A DNA stretch of 64,000 nucleotides from Methanogenium sp. S4BF. GTDB taxonomy: Archaea; Halobacteriota; Methanomicrobia; Methanomicrobiales; Methanomicrobiaceae. Shown here one piece after another: positions 26,583 to 34,723 of the stretch (within the stretch, counting starts at the first letter, position 1; every line of letters begins with the position of its first letter). The position numbers were made by a program, and so were the translations under genes. The stretch spans positions 310,001-374,000 of the forward strand of contig NZ_CP091277.1 in the NCBI RefSeq assembly GCF_029633965.1, written 5' to 3'. The notes under the pieces were generated by a model, which searched no databases, was not told where the DNA came from, and saw only the letters and a program-made list of their open reading frames with translations.

Positions 26583-27224
26583 CTATAAATACCCAGCGAA
26601 AGATACGAAAACGGCTGCAATAATGAGTAATGAACCAAAAAAGGCGAAAATATCATTTTTGGAACGACTGAATGAGGGGGAGTATGTCCCCCCCCCACGG
26701 TATCCCCGCGTTGCAAGTATGATCCCCTGTTCCCGTGCCCGGTAAATCTGCATTATGGTGAGGGTGAACCCAAGTGATATCAGGTCATGGACTACCCCTC
26801 TGCTCCCTTTCAGCCGCAGGGCATTTCTGATATCATGGATATCTTTTTCTATGCGTCTGAGGGAGGAGATGGCCATTTCAGCAGTCAGGCCGAGGTCAAA
26901 ACCCATGCGGTCCCCGAAGGCCCAGACGGCAGTGTTCATCAGATCCCCCCCGCGTCCGGACCCGAATGCCCAGAATGCAATGAGAGTGACAACTGTCATG
27001 CGGAATCCGTATGATATGCCGTCTCCCCCGAATGCCTGCGTAAATCCGGCGACAAGAATGATTGCGCCGAATATGACTGAAGCGGCCTTCCTCCCCGGGA
27101 GGTTACGTTCACCACGGGCCACGACTGCCCACCAGAGTGCCGCAAGCACTGCTCCGATGACGGAACTGAATGCGGCGAATGAGAGGAGCAGTGTGGAGGC
27201 AATTCTCAGGCGTGCATCCTGCAT
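26583..27224 (-). CDS. ECF transporter transmembrane subunit EcfT (BioN type)
   Basis: A 213-residue integral membrane protein, the coupling subunit between the BioY substrate binder and the two ATPases. About five hydrophobic segments. The cytoplasmic helices carry EcfT-type Ala-Arg signatures, seen as RNALRLKGSRG and LATRGYRGG, which contact the ATPases. It overlaps the EcfA2 gene by 19 nt and lies 61 nt before pycB. Sequence identity to well-studied EcfT is weak outside these motifs; the operon position makes the call firm. Confidence 0.85.
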   Translation of the reverse strand: MQDARLRIASTLLLSFAAFSSVIGAVLAALWWAVVARGERNLPGRKAASVIFGAIILVAGFTQAFGGDGISYGFRMTVVTLIAFWAFGSGRGGDLMNTAVWAFGDRMGFDLGLTAEMAISSLRRIEKDIHDIRNALRLKGSRGVVHDLISLGFTLTIMQIYRAREQGIILATRGYRGGGTYSPSFSRSKNDIFAFFGSLLIIAAVFVSFAGYL

Positions 27225-27919
27225 AGCGCCTCCTCTGCATCATGCAACCTGATATTCTTCGGGCGTGCCCCCTCTTCAAGGGCGCGGGCAAGATACCGGG
27301 GTGCTCCCTTCCATGCAGGGATCGCTTCCGGAACGCTCCCCCGGCAGACAAGGGCATTTCCTTCAATCTCCCAGATGACGTCTGCAGCCGGAAGAACTGC
27401 CTGTTCATGGGTAAAGATGATCACGAGCGGGTGTTTCTTCTCTTCGATTGCAGCGCAGATTCGTGTTTTCTCCCTGCAGTCAAGTCCTGCAAACGGCTCG
27501 TCCAGTATCACAGCATCCCAGTTCCCGCCGAGAAGGCAGGTGAGGTGCAGGCGTTTGAGTTCTCCCCGCGAAAGAGTGAGTGTCTTCACATTCTGCCTGC
27601 CGGTAAGACCTGCCTTAAGGAGTGTCTCTTCAACCGGAAGGTCCCATGAGCGGACTTCATCTTTGACCAGAAATCCGGTCACATGATACTCCGGAAACTG
27701 CATGGAAAGCGTAAGATGGGTGATGTCTTCACGGATGATTCGTCCGGCTGCAGGTTCAAAGATCCCGGCAAGGGCTGATGCAAGTGTTGTCTTCCCGCTT
27801 CCCACCGGCCCGGTGACGAGGTGCACGCCCGGACGGAAGACTCCTTCGGCTGTAAGTGCCCATCCTTCGTGCGTGAGGGAGAGATGTTCTGCGGTCAGAT
27901 GCATTCGGCTATCCTCCAT
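27206..27919 (-). CDS. ECF transporter ATPase EcfA2
   Basis: A 237-residue ABC ATPase: Walker A GPVGSGKTTLASALAG, signature LSRGELKRLHL, Walker B VILDEPFAGLD, and the switch His in VIIFTHEQA. The start is either ATG 27919 or ATG 27904; both lie inside the preceding ATPase gene, showing tight coupling. It forms the energy module with EcfA1 and EcfT, here very probably serving BioY. Confidence 0.9.
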   Translation of the reverse strand: MEDSRMHLTAEHLSLTHEGWALTAEGVFRPGVHLVTGPVGSGKTTLASALAGIFEPAAGRIIREDITHLTLSMQFPEYHVTGFLVKDEVRSWDLPVEETLLKAGLTGRQNVKTLTLSRGELKRLHLTCLLGGNWDAVILDEPFAGLDCREKTRICAAIEEKKHPLVIIFTHEQAVLPAADVIWEIEGNALVCRGSVPEAIPAWKGAPRYLARALEEGARPKNIRLHDAEEALCRMHA

Positions 27920-28572
27920 AACGATGGGTACATCGCTGTTTCATGCAGGTGGGAAAAGACCTCTTCAGGTGTTCCGACATATTGGGGGCGGCCTTTCACA
28001 AAGTATACCACCCGGTCAGCACGGGATGCGGTGTCCATATCCTGTGTGCACTGAAGAATGGCGGGTGCAGGCCGCCTTCGTATGATGGTTTCCAGGGTGT
28101 CTGCCGCGTTCCGGTCAAGGTGGGTGTCTGTCTCATCGAGGATGAGTACTTCCGGAGAGAGGGCAAGGGCTGCTGCACACGCGACGAGCATCTTCTCCCC
28201 CCCGGAGAGGGTATGGCTGACGCGGTTGTGCAGGTGGCGGATTCCCATCTCAGAGAGGACTCTGCAGGTTGCCGGCCCGATATCTTCTGCCGGTGTTCTT
28301 TGGAACCGGAGGCCGGATGCCACTTCATCCCCAACGGTCCGGAAAACAAGGTTATTGTCCGGGACTTCACCGACCCATCCGGTATGCACTACCCGCGGCT
28401 CTTTGCCGGCGATGGTAAGCGTCCCGTGGCGGGGGAGTTCAATTCCTGCGCATAGCTTCAGGAAGGTTGTTTTTCCACTTCCGTTTGGGCCGATGATGGC
28501 AGTATGTCCCTGCCCAATCCGGAGAGATTCAATCTCCAGTGTCCGGTGGTACAGGTTTTCTGCATGAATCAT
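27895..28572 (-). CDS. ECF transporter ATPase EcfA1 (BioM type)
   Basis: ABC ATPase with Walker A GPNGSGKTTFLKLCAG, signature HTLSGGEKMLVACAAAL and Walker B VLILDETDTHLD. The open frame extends to 28692, but I choose ATG 28572 (MIHAENLYHRTLEIESLRIG) because the 40 extra residues are Cys-rich, unlike any ABC start, and antisense-free family homology begins there. ATG 28572 also shares its A with the bioY stop codon (TGATG), ideal for coupled translation. 225 residues. Confidence 0.9.
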   Translation of the reverse strand: MIHAENLYHRTLEIESLRIGQGHTAIIGPNGSGKTTFLKLCAGIELPRHGTLTIAGKEPRVVHTGWVGEVPDNNLVFRTVGDEVASGLRFQRTPAEDIGPATCRVLSEMGIRHLHNRVSHTLSGGEKMLVACAAALALSPEVLILDETDTHLDRNAADTLETIIRRRPAPAILQCTQDMDTASRADRVVYFVKGRPQYVGTPEEVFSHLHETAMYPSLWRIAECI

Positions 28573-29078
28573 CAGATTCGTTCTCCGATAATAAACGCGG
28601 CAATTCCTTTCAGTACATCTCCCGCAATGAATGGCACCATCCCAAGGAGCACTGCCTGTGCCAGTGCCATCCCCGTTGAGTATGACATCCATGTAATGCC
28701 AAAGAAGTAGATGATAAGTGTGCCCGCAGCAATGCCGCCTGCACGTATTACTCTGTTCTCCTGTTCATAGGCAAGGCCTGCTACAAGAACTGCGGGGATA
28801 AATCCAATCAGATATCCTCCTGTAGGACCCATGAGGACACCGATTCCTGCGAGTCCGTTGTGAAAGACCGGCATATTCAGCATTCCGAGGAGCAGGTAGA
28901 CGAAGACCGGCAGGAAGGCATATCTGCCCATCACCACTGCCGCTAACAGAACAAAAAACGTCTGCAGGGTAACCGGTACCGGGGGGATGGGTAGCGATAC
29001 CCATCCACCAACGGCAATCAATGCCACAAATGCTGCCGTCAGGGATACCAGGTGGCTTCGTTGTTCGTTACCGTACAT
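28572..29078 (-). CDS. bioY: biotin transporter substrate-binding subunit BioY
   Basis: A 168-residue S component of the ECF biotin transporter, with six membrane segments. The family core is visible: SLPIPPVPVTLQTFFVLLAA, GMLNMPVFHNGLAGIGVLMG and PTGGYLIGFIPAVLVAGLAY. It binds biotin and delivers it to the ECF module encoded directly downstream. Upstream, 39 nt away, is birA, which links import to ligation. No biotin synthesis genes are in the window, so the organism may scavenge biotin, as an inference. Confidence 0.95.
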   Translation of the reverse strand: MYGNEQRSHLVSLTAAFVALIAVGGWVSLPIPPVPVTLQTFFVLLAAVVMGRYAFLPVFVYLLLGMLNMPVFHNGLAGIGVLMGPTGGYLIGFIPAVLVAGLAYEQENRVIRAGGIAAGTLIIYFFGITWMSYSTGMALAQAVLLGMVPFIAGDVLKGIAAFIIGERI

Positions 29079-29117
29079 GTCAACCCAATATTGTTTGCAG
29101 GTTGACGAGAAAAAGAT

Positions 29118-30098
29118 TCAGGCCGGAGTGCAGTCCCCGGAGAATACCCGCTCAACCTTGCCATTATCGCGCCGTACAATCAGGGCGCCATACTCATCAA
29201 TGTCAATTGCTATTCCTTCAAAGGATTTGCGGGGGGTTTTAATCTTCACTCGTTTGTCAAGCGTCAGTGAGAGGCTCTTCCATTCGCGCACAATGGAGTC
29301 ATATTCCCCTGCCTCAATCAGCCGGAACCGCCGTTCAAACTCACGCAGCAGGTATGCCAGGAATGCCGCCCGGTCAATGGGTTCACCATATTCAGCCATC
29401 AGTGATGTGACCGGTGTATTCAGATCCCCGGGAAGGGCCTGTGGTGGAATGTTTGCATCAATTCCAATCCCCAGGATGCAGTGTTTGACGTCTTCTGCTT
29501 CTGCTGATATTTCAAGCAGAATACCTGCCACTTTTCGGTCACCGATGTAGATGTCATTAGGCCACTTTATGAGGGCACCTATCCGGTACAGTTTCCGGAT
29601 GGTCCGGACAAGTGCGATGGAACAGGCCATTGTCACCATGAATACATGGTCAACGGGAATCTCCGGTTTCAGGATAATCGTCGTCCAGATGCCTCCGGGA
29701 GGGGAAGCCCATGGGCGCCCGAGACGCCCGACGCCGCCTGACTGCTCTTCTGCGATAACCACGGTTCCGTTCAGTTCTGCAGCCGGTGTCTTTGCACACA
29801 GTTCCTTTGCAACCCCGATGGTTGAAGGAACGGATGCGTAGTATTCAATCCTGTGCCCAATGAAGTCTGTCTTCAGGTGCCGTTTCACTTCGTATGGGAG
29901 GAGCCTGTCTGAGCGCCGGACCAGGTGATAGCCTGCGGGCCGGGATGCTTCTATTTCATATCCCAGTTCCCGCAGTTCCTTAATATTTTTCCAGACTGCT
30001 GACCGTGTCACACCTGTCTTTGTGCTTATATCTTCACCGGAGACTGGTTCTCCGGCTTCTTCAAGAATACTGAGTATCTGGTTTGCGGTCGTATTCAT
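29118..30098 (-). CDS. birA: biotin-protein ligase with N-terminal winged helix (BirA)
   Basis: A 326-residue protein. Residues 1-65 are a winged helix (GEDISTKTGVTRSAVWKNIK) and residues 80-325 the ligase domain with the biotinyl-AMP loop EEQSGGVGRLGRPWASPPGG, LIKWPNDIYIGDRKVAGILL and GIGIDANI. It attaches biotin to PycB. The DNA-binding domain suggests it also represses the biotin uptake operon, as in E. coli. The loop is GVGRLGRPW rather than E. coli GRGRRGRKW, normal variation. Confidence 0.94.
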   Translation of the reverse strand: MNTTANQILSILEEAGEPVSGEDISTKTGVTRSAVWKNIKELRELGYEIEASRPAGYHLVRRSDRLLPYEVKRHLKTDFIGHRIEYYASVPSTIGVAKELCAKTPAAELNGTVVIAEEQSGGVGRLGRPWASPPGGIWTTIILKPEIPVDHVFMVTMACSIALVRTIRKLYRIGALIKWPNDIYIGDRKVAGILLEISAEAEDVKHCILGIGIDANIPPQALPGDLNTPVTSLMAEYGEPIDRAAFLAYLLREFERRFRLIEAGEYDSIVREWKSLSLTLDKRVKIKTPRKSFEGIAIDIDEYGALIVRRDNGKVERVFSGDCTPA

Positions 30099-30103
30099 TT
30101 ATA

Positions 30104-30535
30104 TCACTTCTTTGCGGCCACGGCCTCACTGGGGAGGGGGCAGGGGTCCTTGCCGCAGACCTGTTTGAGAATTGTTGACTGGTGTTCCATAAGGGTTGCA
30201 AGGTCAAAGATGCCGGTGATGTCCACCAGTCCTATGGCAGCAATTGCCGTTCCGTCGCTGTCCCGGATCGGGGCAACGACAACCGGTACGTTTGCATATG
30301 CCCCGTTCTTCGGAGAAATTTTGATCAGCTGGTTCTTTTCCATTGCCATTTCAAGAACCGGTCCGGTATATGCATTATCAATCACCACACCGCCCTCAAT
30401 CCTCACTCCGGGATTGTTCCGGGACCGTGCTGTCACAGGCAGGCGGTTAATGATTTCATGGATTGCAAGGGCAACTTCTGCAAGGTCGCCTGCATCTGAA
30501 TCAGCGGAGATGATATAGCCACTCATAGATAACAC
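30104..30535 (-). CDS. DUF2111 protein
   Basis: A 143-residue methanogen protein of the DUF2111 family (ISADSDAGDLAEVALAIHEI at the start, RIEGGVVIDNAYTGPVLEMA, VPVVVAPIRDSDGTAIAAIG). The core looks like a small PAS/GAF-like sensor fold. Function is unknown. ATG 30535 or 30526 could be the start. It ends 5 nt before the birA start on the same strand and probably shares its transcript, so a link with biotin metabolism is possible but unproven. Confidence 0.8.
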   Translation of the reverse strand: MLSMSGYIISADSDAGDLAEVALAIHEIINRLPVTARSRNNPGVRIEGGVVIDNAYTGPVLEMAMEKNQLIKISPKNGAYANVPVVVAPIRDSDGTAIAAIGLVDITGIFDLATLMEHQSTILKQVCGKDPCPLPSEAVAAKK

Positions 30536-30573
30536 CCAAAGGTTCGGAACTAAAAAAATAGAATGACTGAATG

Positions 30574-31152
30574 TTAAAATAAGGTTTCGCTTTCACAGGT
30601 ACAAAAATGGCGCAAAAATCCGCGTGAGGGATATTCATGTATGGTTGTCACAATTACGGTCCCTTTCCCCACAGGGTAGGAGACCATGATAGCCCTTCCG
30701 TCATCGGTCTGTGCCAGAATGTCCCCCTCGGGGTTTTTGATGTAGCCGTCACAGTCGATCTCACTGGTGTCAAAATCTTCAAGAATGGTTGCAAGGGGGC
30801 TTTTTGCGTCTACATGCACCGGACTGCTGAAATATTCGCTCACATAGGTGACCGGAACCGGAAGCCAGTCGTAGCGGTCTTTTTCCGGCGACATCGCACC
30901 GAAGACAATGACACGTCCGCCCTTTTCCAAAAATTTTTTAATTCTTCCTGACGATGCCCTGAGTGCCGGAAGGAGACCGGAATATGCAGAATTCCCAAAC
31001 CCTGTCGGGATGATGAGAGAGACCATGTTTCCCCGGTAATAGGGTGCCCCCATCATATGCGGCGTTATTAACTCACAGGCAATGCCGGTGTCTTCGATGT
31101 ATCTGATAAACGGCACAGAACATTCCCATGCGAGCCCTGTTTTCTGTATCAT
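30574..31152 (-). CDS. class I glutamine-amidotransferase-like protein
   Basis: A 192-residue protein with a flavodoxin-like GATase1-type fold (YIEDTGIACELITPHMMGAP; LIIPTGFGNS; FLEKGGRVIVFG). No clear nucleophile Cys stands at the expected elbow (IPTGFGN), so it is probably not an active amidotransferase. Its ATG overlaps the rtcB stop (ATGA), so it is co-translated with the RNA ligase. Conserved function unknown. Confidence 0.65.
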   Translation of the reverse strand: MIQKTGLAWECSVPFIRYIEDTGIACELITPHMMGAPYYRGNMVSLIIPTGFGNSAYSGLLPALRASSGRIKKFLEKGGRVIVFGAMSPEKDRYDWLPVPVTYVSEYFSSPVHVDAKSPLATILEDFDTSEIDCDGYIKNPEGDILAQTDDGRAIMVSYPVGKGTVIVTTIHEYPSRGFLRHFCTCESETLF

Positions 31153-32609
31153 CCTTTGATTACTCCTATTGGATTGAGTCGGGCTACCTTTGCGGATATG
31201 CCTGCTTCATGAACCACTTTCACCACTTCGCCTGATGGTTTGTAGGCGTCCGGGGCTTCTTCTGCGATGGAACCTGCTGATGGTGCGAGAACAGTGATGC
31301 CGCTTCTCCCGAGGGATTCCTGAATGCTCTCCCCTGAAGCGCGTTTCTTTGCCTGTGATCGGGAAAGGACCCTGCCTGCGCCATGGCAGGTGCTGCCGAA
31401 TGTCTTCTCCATGGCACCCTGTGTCCCTTTCAGGAGATATGATGAGGATCCCATGCTCCCGGGGATAATTACCGGCTGACCAATTGCATCGCAACCCGGG
31501 GGCAGGTCGTGGGTGTTCGGACCAAATGCCCGGGTAGCCCCCTTCCGGTGTACACAGAGTGTTGTGCGTTTCCCGTCCACCAGATGCTCCTCAATCTTTG
31601 CGACATTGTGGGTCACATCATAGACAAGCGGCATCTCCTCTGCTGAAAGGGAAAAATTACGTGACAATACCTCCCGTGTCAGGTGCATGATCATCTGGCG
31701 GTTTGCCCATGCATAGTTCGCGGCGCACGCCATTGCTGAAAGATATGCCTCTCCTTCGGGGCTTGTCAGAGGTGCACAGGCGAGCTGTTTGTCTGCAAGA
31801 GGAATGTGGTATTTCTTTGCCGCGTCCTCAAGAATCTTCAGGTGGTCAGTGCAGATCTGGTGGCCAAGCCCCCGTGATCCGCAGTGGATCATGATGCATA
31901 TCTGGCCTGCCTCAATGCCGAATGCCTGAGCTGCCTCTGGGTCAAAGATCTCCTCCACACACTGGACTTCAAGGAAGTGGTTTCCGGAACCAAGGGTGCC
32001 GCACTGCGGCCTGCCGCGTTTGCGCGCCTTCTGGCTGACATGGGAGATGTCAGCACCTTCGATGCAGCCCTGCTCCTCGCACCAGAGGAGGTCACGGTCT
32101 GTGCCATACCCCTCCTCCACCGCCCATCGGGCGCCTTCTGTCATTATTTTGTTGAGATCCCTGTCTGCCACCGTGATGCAGCTTTTTGTCCCGACGCCCG
32201 TTGGCACGGTGTCATAGAGCTCCTGCATCACCTTTTTAATCTGCCCCAGATCACGGCGGTGCAGCGGGGTCGCCAGCAGCCGCACGCCACAGTTGATGTC
32301 AAATCCTACCCCTCCGGGTGAGATGATTCCTTCGTCCATGGTGAAGGCTCCCACTCCTCCGATGGGAAATCCATATCCCCAGTGGATATCCGGCATTGCA
32401 AGAGCGTTTTTGCATATTCCGGGCAGCGTTGCGATATTCGCAAGCTGCTCCACTGCTCCTTCCTCCAGGGTTCCCATCAGTTGCTGTGAAAGATAAAACC
32501 GGCCCGGCACCCGCATGCCCGGAACGGTACCAATGGGAACCTCCCATTCGTATTCTCCCCTCTGAATAATTTTCTCCATCATTCTCTGCCACGTCTCCTC
32601 GTTATACAT
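31149..32609 (-). CDS. rtcB: RNA-splicing ligase RtcB
   Basis: A 486-residue Mn2+- and GTP-dependent ligase that joins tRNA exon halves (2',3'-cyclic phosphate to 5'-OH). Hallmarks: GISPGGVGFDINCGVRLLAT, GSGNHFLEVQ, CIMIHCGSRGLGHQICTDH and the guanylylated-His region near PGSMGSSSYLLKGT with SCHGAGRVLSRSQA. Full family length and no intein. The start is MYNEETW at 32609, overlapping the archease gene by 8 nt; ATG 32582 is an alternative. An intron-bearing tRNA in the same window is a natural substrate. Confidence 0.96.
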   Translation of the reverse strand: MYNEETWQRMMEKIIQRGEYEWEVPIGTVPGMRVPGRFYLSQQLMGTLEEGAVEQLANIATLPGICKNALAMPDIHWGYGFPIGGVGAFTMDEGIISPGGVGFDINCGVRLLATPLHRRDLGQIKKVMQELYDTVPTGVGTKSCITVADRDLNKIMTEGARWAVEEGYGTDRDLLWCEEQGCIEGADISHVSQKARKRGRPQCGTLGSGNHFLEVQCVEEIFDPEAAQAFGIEAGQICIMIHCGSRGLGHQICTDHLKILEDAAKKYHIPLADKQLACAPLTSPEGEAYLSAMACAANYAWANRQMIMHLTREVLSRNFSLSAEEMPLVYDVTHNVAKIEEHLVDGKRTTLCVHRKGATRAFGPNTHDLPPGCDAIGQPVIIPGSMGSSSYLLKGTQGAMEKTFGSTCHGAGRVLSRSQAKKRASGESIQESLGRSGITVLAPSAGSIAEEAPDAYKPSGEVVKVVHEAGISAKVARLNPIGVIKG

Positions 32610-33009
32610 CGAAGAGAACCAACGTACACCATCCGTCGTCAGTTCTCGTGATCTCCATTCCTGAGAGTGATATCCCCTTCACTTCGGTCCCGCCTCCATG
32701 CCTCTCCCTGCTGTATGGCTCCCCGAAGAGCTCTGCTGAAAGGCCGGACGGAGTAAATGTCATTTCCGCCCGGCAGAGTGCCACACATTCAACCTCAGCG
32801 TAAAAAAGGATTTCTGAGAGGAATTCATGAAGCAGGCGTTCCTCACCCTCAGCACTGAGAGAAAAATGAATCGTGACCTCTTCCTTTGTGCAGGAAGGAA
32901 ACATCACAGAAAAAAGGGCCCGTGCCGATTCTTCATAGAGTTCTTTTTTTGTTGCACCGCATACATGCATCAGGATGTCTGCTGTGTGTTCCCGTTCAGA
33001 AAATGGCAT
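32602..33009 (-). CDS. archease, RtcB activator
   Basis: A 135-residue archease: EHTADILMHVCGATKKELYE (metal-site His and Asp), LLHEFLSEILFYAE and a C-terminal metal-binding acidic segment. Archease speeds RtcB guanylylation and allows multiple turnovers. Gene order archease-rtcB with overlapping ends is a common archaeal arrangement. ATG start. Confidence 0.95.
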   Translation of the reverse strand: MPFSEREHTADILMHVCGATKKELYEESARALFSVMFPSCTKEEVTIHFSLSAEGEERLLHEFLSEILFYAEVECVALCRAEMTFTPSGLSAELFGEPYSRERHGGGTEVKGISLSGMEITRTDDGWCTLVLFDV

Positions 33010-33026
33010 CGTATCTATACTGGTTC

Positions 33027-33296
33027 TTAGAGATAATCACAGTATGCAGGGACCATATCCATATCGATTCTGTCCAGGTACCGGGCCTGATAGATGGAGA
33101 CATAGATAATATTGTCGCCAACATATATTTCATAATCAGATGGTTTCGGGGGTTTTACTGTCGTGGAAAGAAGAACTGGTCCTCCGCAGGATGTACATAC
33201 CCTGAAATCAATATTTCTCTGAAGAATATAGGATTTAACGTCATCAGAGACAACAATGTCGTGCCCAATGGCACAATTGTCATCACAATTTTTCAT
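33027..33296 (-). CDS. small CxxC protein, unknown
   Basis: An 89-residue protein with CDDNC near the start and CTSCGG in the middle, so four Cys that could hold zinc. The rest is beta-rich (YEIYVGDNIIYVSIYQARYL). No family recognised. It precedes archease by 17 nt on the same strand and so may belong to the RNA-ligation operon. Confidence 0.6.
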   Translation of the reverse strand: MKNCDDNCAIGHDIVVSDDVKSYILQRNIDFRVCTSCGGPVLLSTTVKPPKPSDYEIYVGDNIIYVSIYQARYLDRIDMDMVPAYCDYL

Positions 33297-33350
33297 ATCT
33301 GTAACAGGTTGAATACCGGGGTAAAAATAGGTTTTGTTAAGGCACAGCAG

Positions 33351-33665
33351 TTATACTGCCTGAATAAGTGCGCTGACCATGTCTGTGTACTTATCCTTGA
33401 GTATATAGACGCTCGTTGAATTGTCGTTTTTCTTCTGCACACTGAGAATTCCGATCCGTGAGGCGACAGTCCCAATCATTGACGCAACGGACTGAAGGGT
33501 GATCGTAAATTTCGTTTTCAGCTGTTCAAATGCCTCCGGGATGGTTACAGATCTGGTTTTTATAAAGATACTCAGGAGTTCATGACGAATACCTGATGTG
33601 TCCCGTTTAAGGTAGCCTTTTAAACGGCGCTCAATCTCATGCTTCAGATCAGCCGCAGATCGCAT
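33351..33665 (-). CDS. DUF2551 winged-helix protein
   Basis: A 104-residue protein of the DUF2551 family known in methanogens: LKHEIERRLKGYLKRDTSGI, then TIPEAFEQLKTKFTITLQSV and MIGTVASRIGILSVQKKND. The fold resembles a winged-helix regulator. It starts the minus-strand group leading to the CxxC protein, archease and RtcB, and is divergent from secF. Targets unknown. Confidence 0.8.
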   Translation of the reverse strand: MRSAADLKHEIERRLKGYLKRDTSGIRHELLSIFIKTRSVTIPEAFEQLKTKFTITLQSVASMIGTVASRIGILSVQKKNDNSTSVYILKDKYTDMVSALIQAV

Positions 33666-33868
33666 ACACGCTCATTTGAATGAATGATATTTAATTTTAT
33701 CGAATCGGTAGTGATTAATCATGACAATTTCCCGAATGGTGGTAATAAGCAGTATCACGGCGGTCTGCGTTATCCTTCTTATACTCCCACCAAATGGGGG
33801 GGAATCCGGCTGACTCCATCTGTGGGATGCATCATATTTAATCTCTTCATTTCCAAATATTTGTCTGT

Positions 33869-34723
33869 ATGAATTTTCCTACTTATGATATCAGTAAATA
33901 CACGGTTCGGCAGCTGGTTACTCTGCCGATCGCATTACTGATAATCTCATTTCTTTTCCTTGGGTTCAATACCCTCACAACAGGCATGCCTGTTGACCCG
34001 GGAATTGATTTTGCCGGGGGTGTTGCTGTGACGATACCGCCTACAGCAGATTCTCAGGCAGACGTTGAGGCATATTTCTCTGATTTCCCTCTGAAAAGTG
34101 TTGGAGACGGGGTGAACGGAGGATATTATGTGGTCTTTGAGAATATGCCGGATAAGGACTTCCTGGCCCTGTCTGAGCTTATAAATGCCCGTTATCCGGA
34201 TGCAAAAGTTGATCAGATTGGAGAGACGTTTGGAAAGACTCTGCAGACACAGGCACTCTGGGCACTTCTCTTCTCGTTTATCGGGATGGCCATCGTTGTG
34301 TTCCTTGTCTTTAAGAACTTTGTTCCGTCCATTGCTGTCGTAATCTCGGCATTCTCTGATATTGTGATCACTGCAGCACTCATGGATGTAGTCGGCATTA
34401 CGCTTACTCTTGGTACGACTGCGGCCCTGCTGATGCTTATAGGATACTCAGTTGACAGTGATATTCTGCTGACAACACGTGTTCTGAAACGGAAAGGGAA
34501 ATTTTCCGAGAAGATGCAGGGGGCATTTCGTACCGGGTTTACCATGACATCCACAACCATCAGTGCGGTTGCCCTCATGTTTGTTGTCTCATGGGTTGGA
34601 CAGATAGATGTTATTCGCGATATTTCAGCCGTTCTTTTACTCGGTCTTTTCATCGACCTGATGAATACCTGGATGCTGAATGCAGGAATTTTAACCGGGT
34701 ATGCAGGAGGTGACAAGAGATGA
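33869..34723 (+). CDS. secF: protein-export membrane protein SecF
   Basis: A 284-residue RND-type membrane protein with six membrane segments and a large first external loop (PVDPGIDFAGGVAVTIPP). Conserved blocks: ALWALLFSFIGMAIVVFLVF, DIVITAALMDVVGITL and LLMLIGYSVDSDILLTTRVL. It works with SecD to finish Sec export using an ion gradient. A TATA-like CATATTTAATC (about 33832-33842) gives a short leader. Its stop overlaps the secD start (ATGA). secF before secD is the archaeal order. Confidence 0.95.
   Translation: MNFPTYDISKYTVRQLVTLPIALLIISFLFLGFNTLTTGMPVDPGIDFAGGVAVTIPPTADSQADVEAYFSDFPLKSVGDGVNGGYYVVFENMPDKDFLALSELINARYPDAKVDQIGETFGKTLQTQALWALLFSFIGMAIVVFLVFKNFVPSIAVVISAFSDIVITAALMDVVGITLTLGTTAALLMLIGYSVDSDILLTTRVLKRKGKFSEKMQGAFRTGFTMTSTTISAVALMFVVSWVGQIDVIRDISAVLLLGLFIDLMNTWMLNAGILTGYAGGDKR

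Noticed and set aside
28573-28692. 40-codon extension of EcfA1
   Set aside because: It lies wholly within bioY in another frame; ATG 28572 is coupled to the bioY stop.
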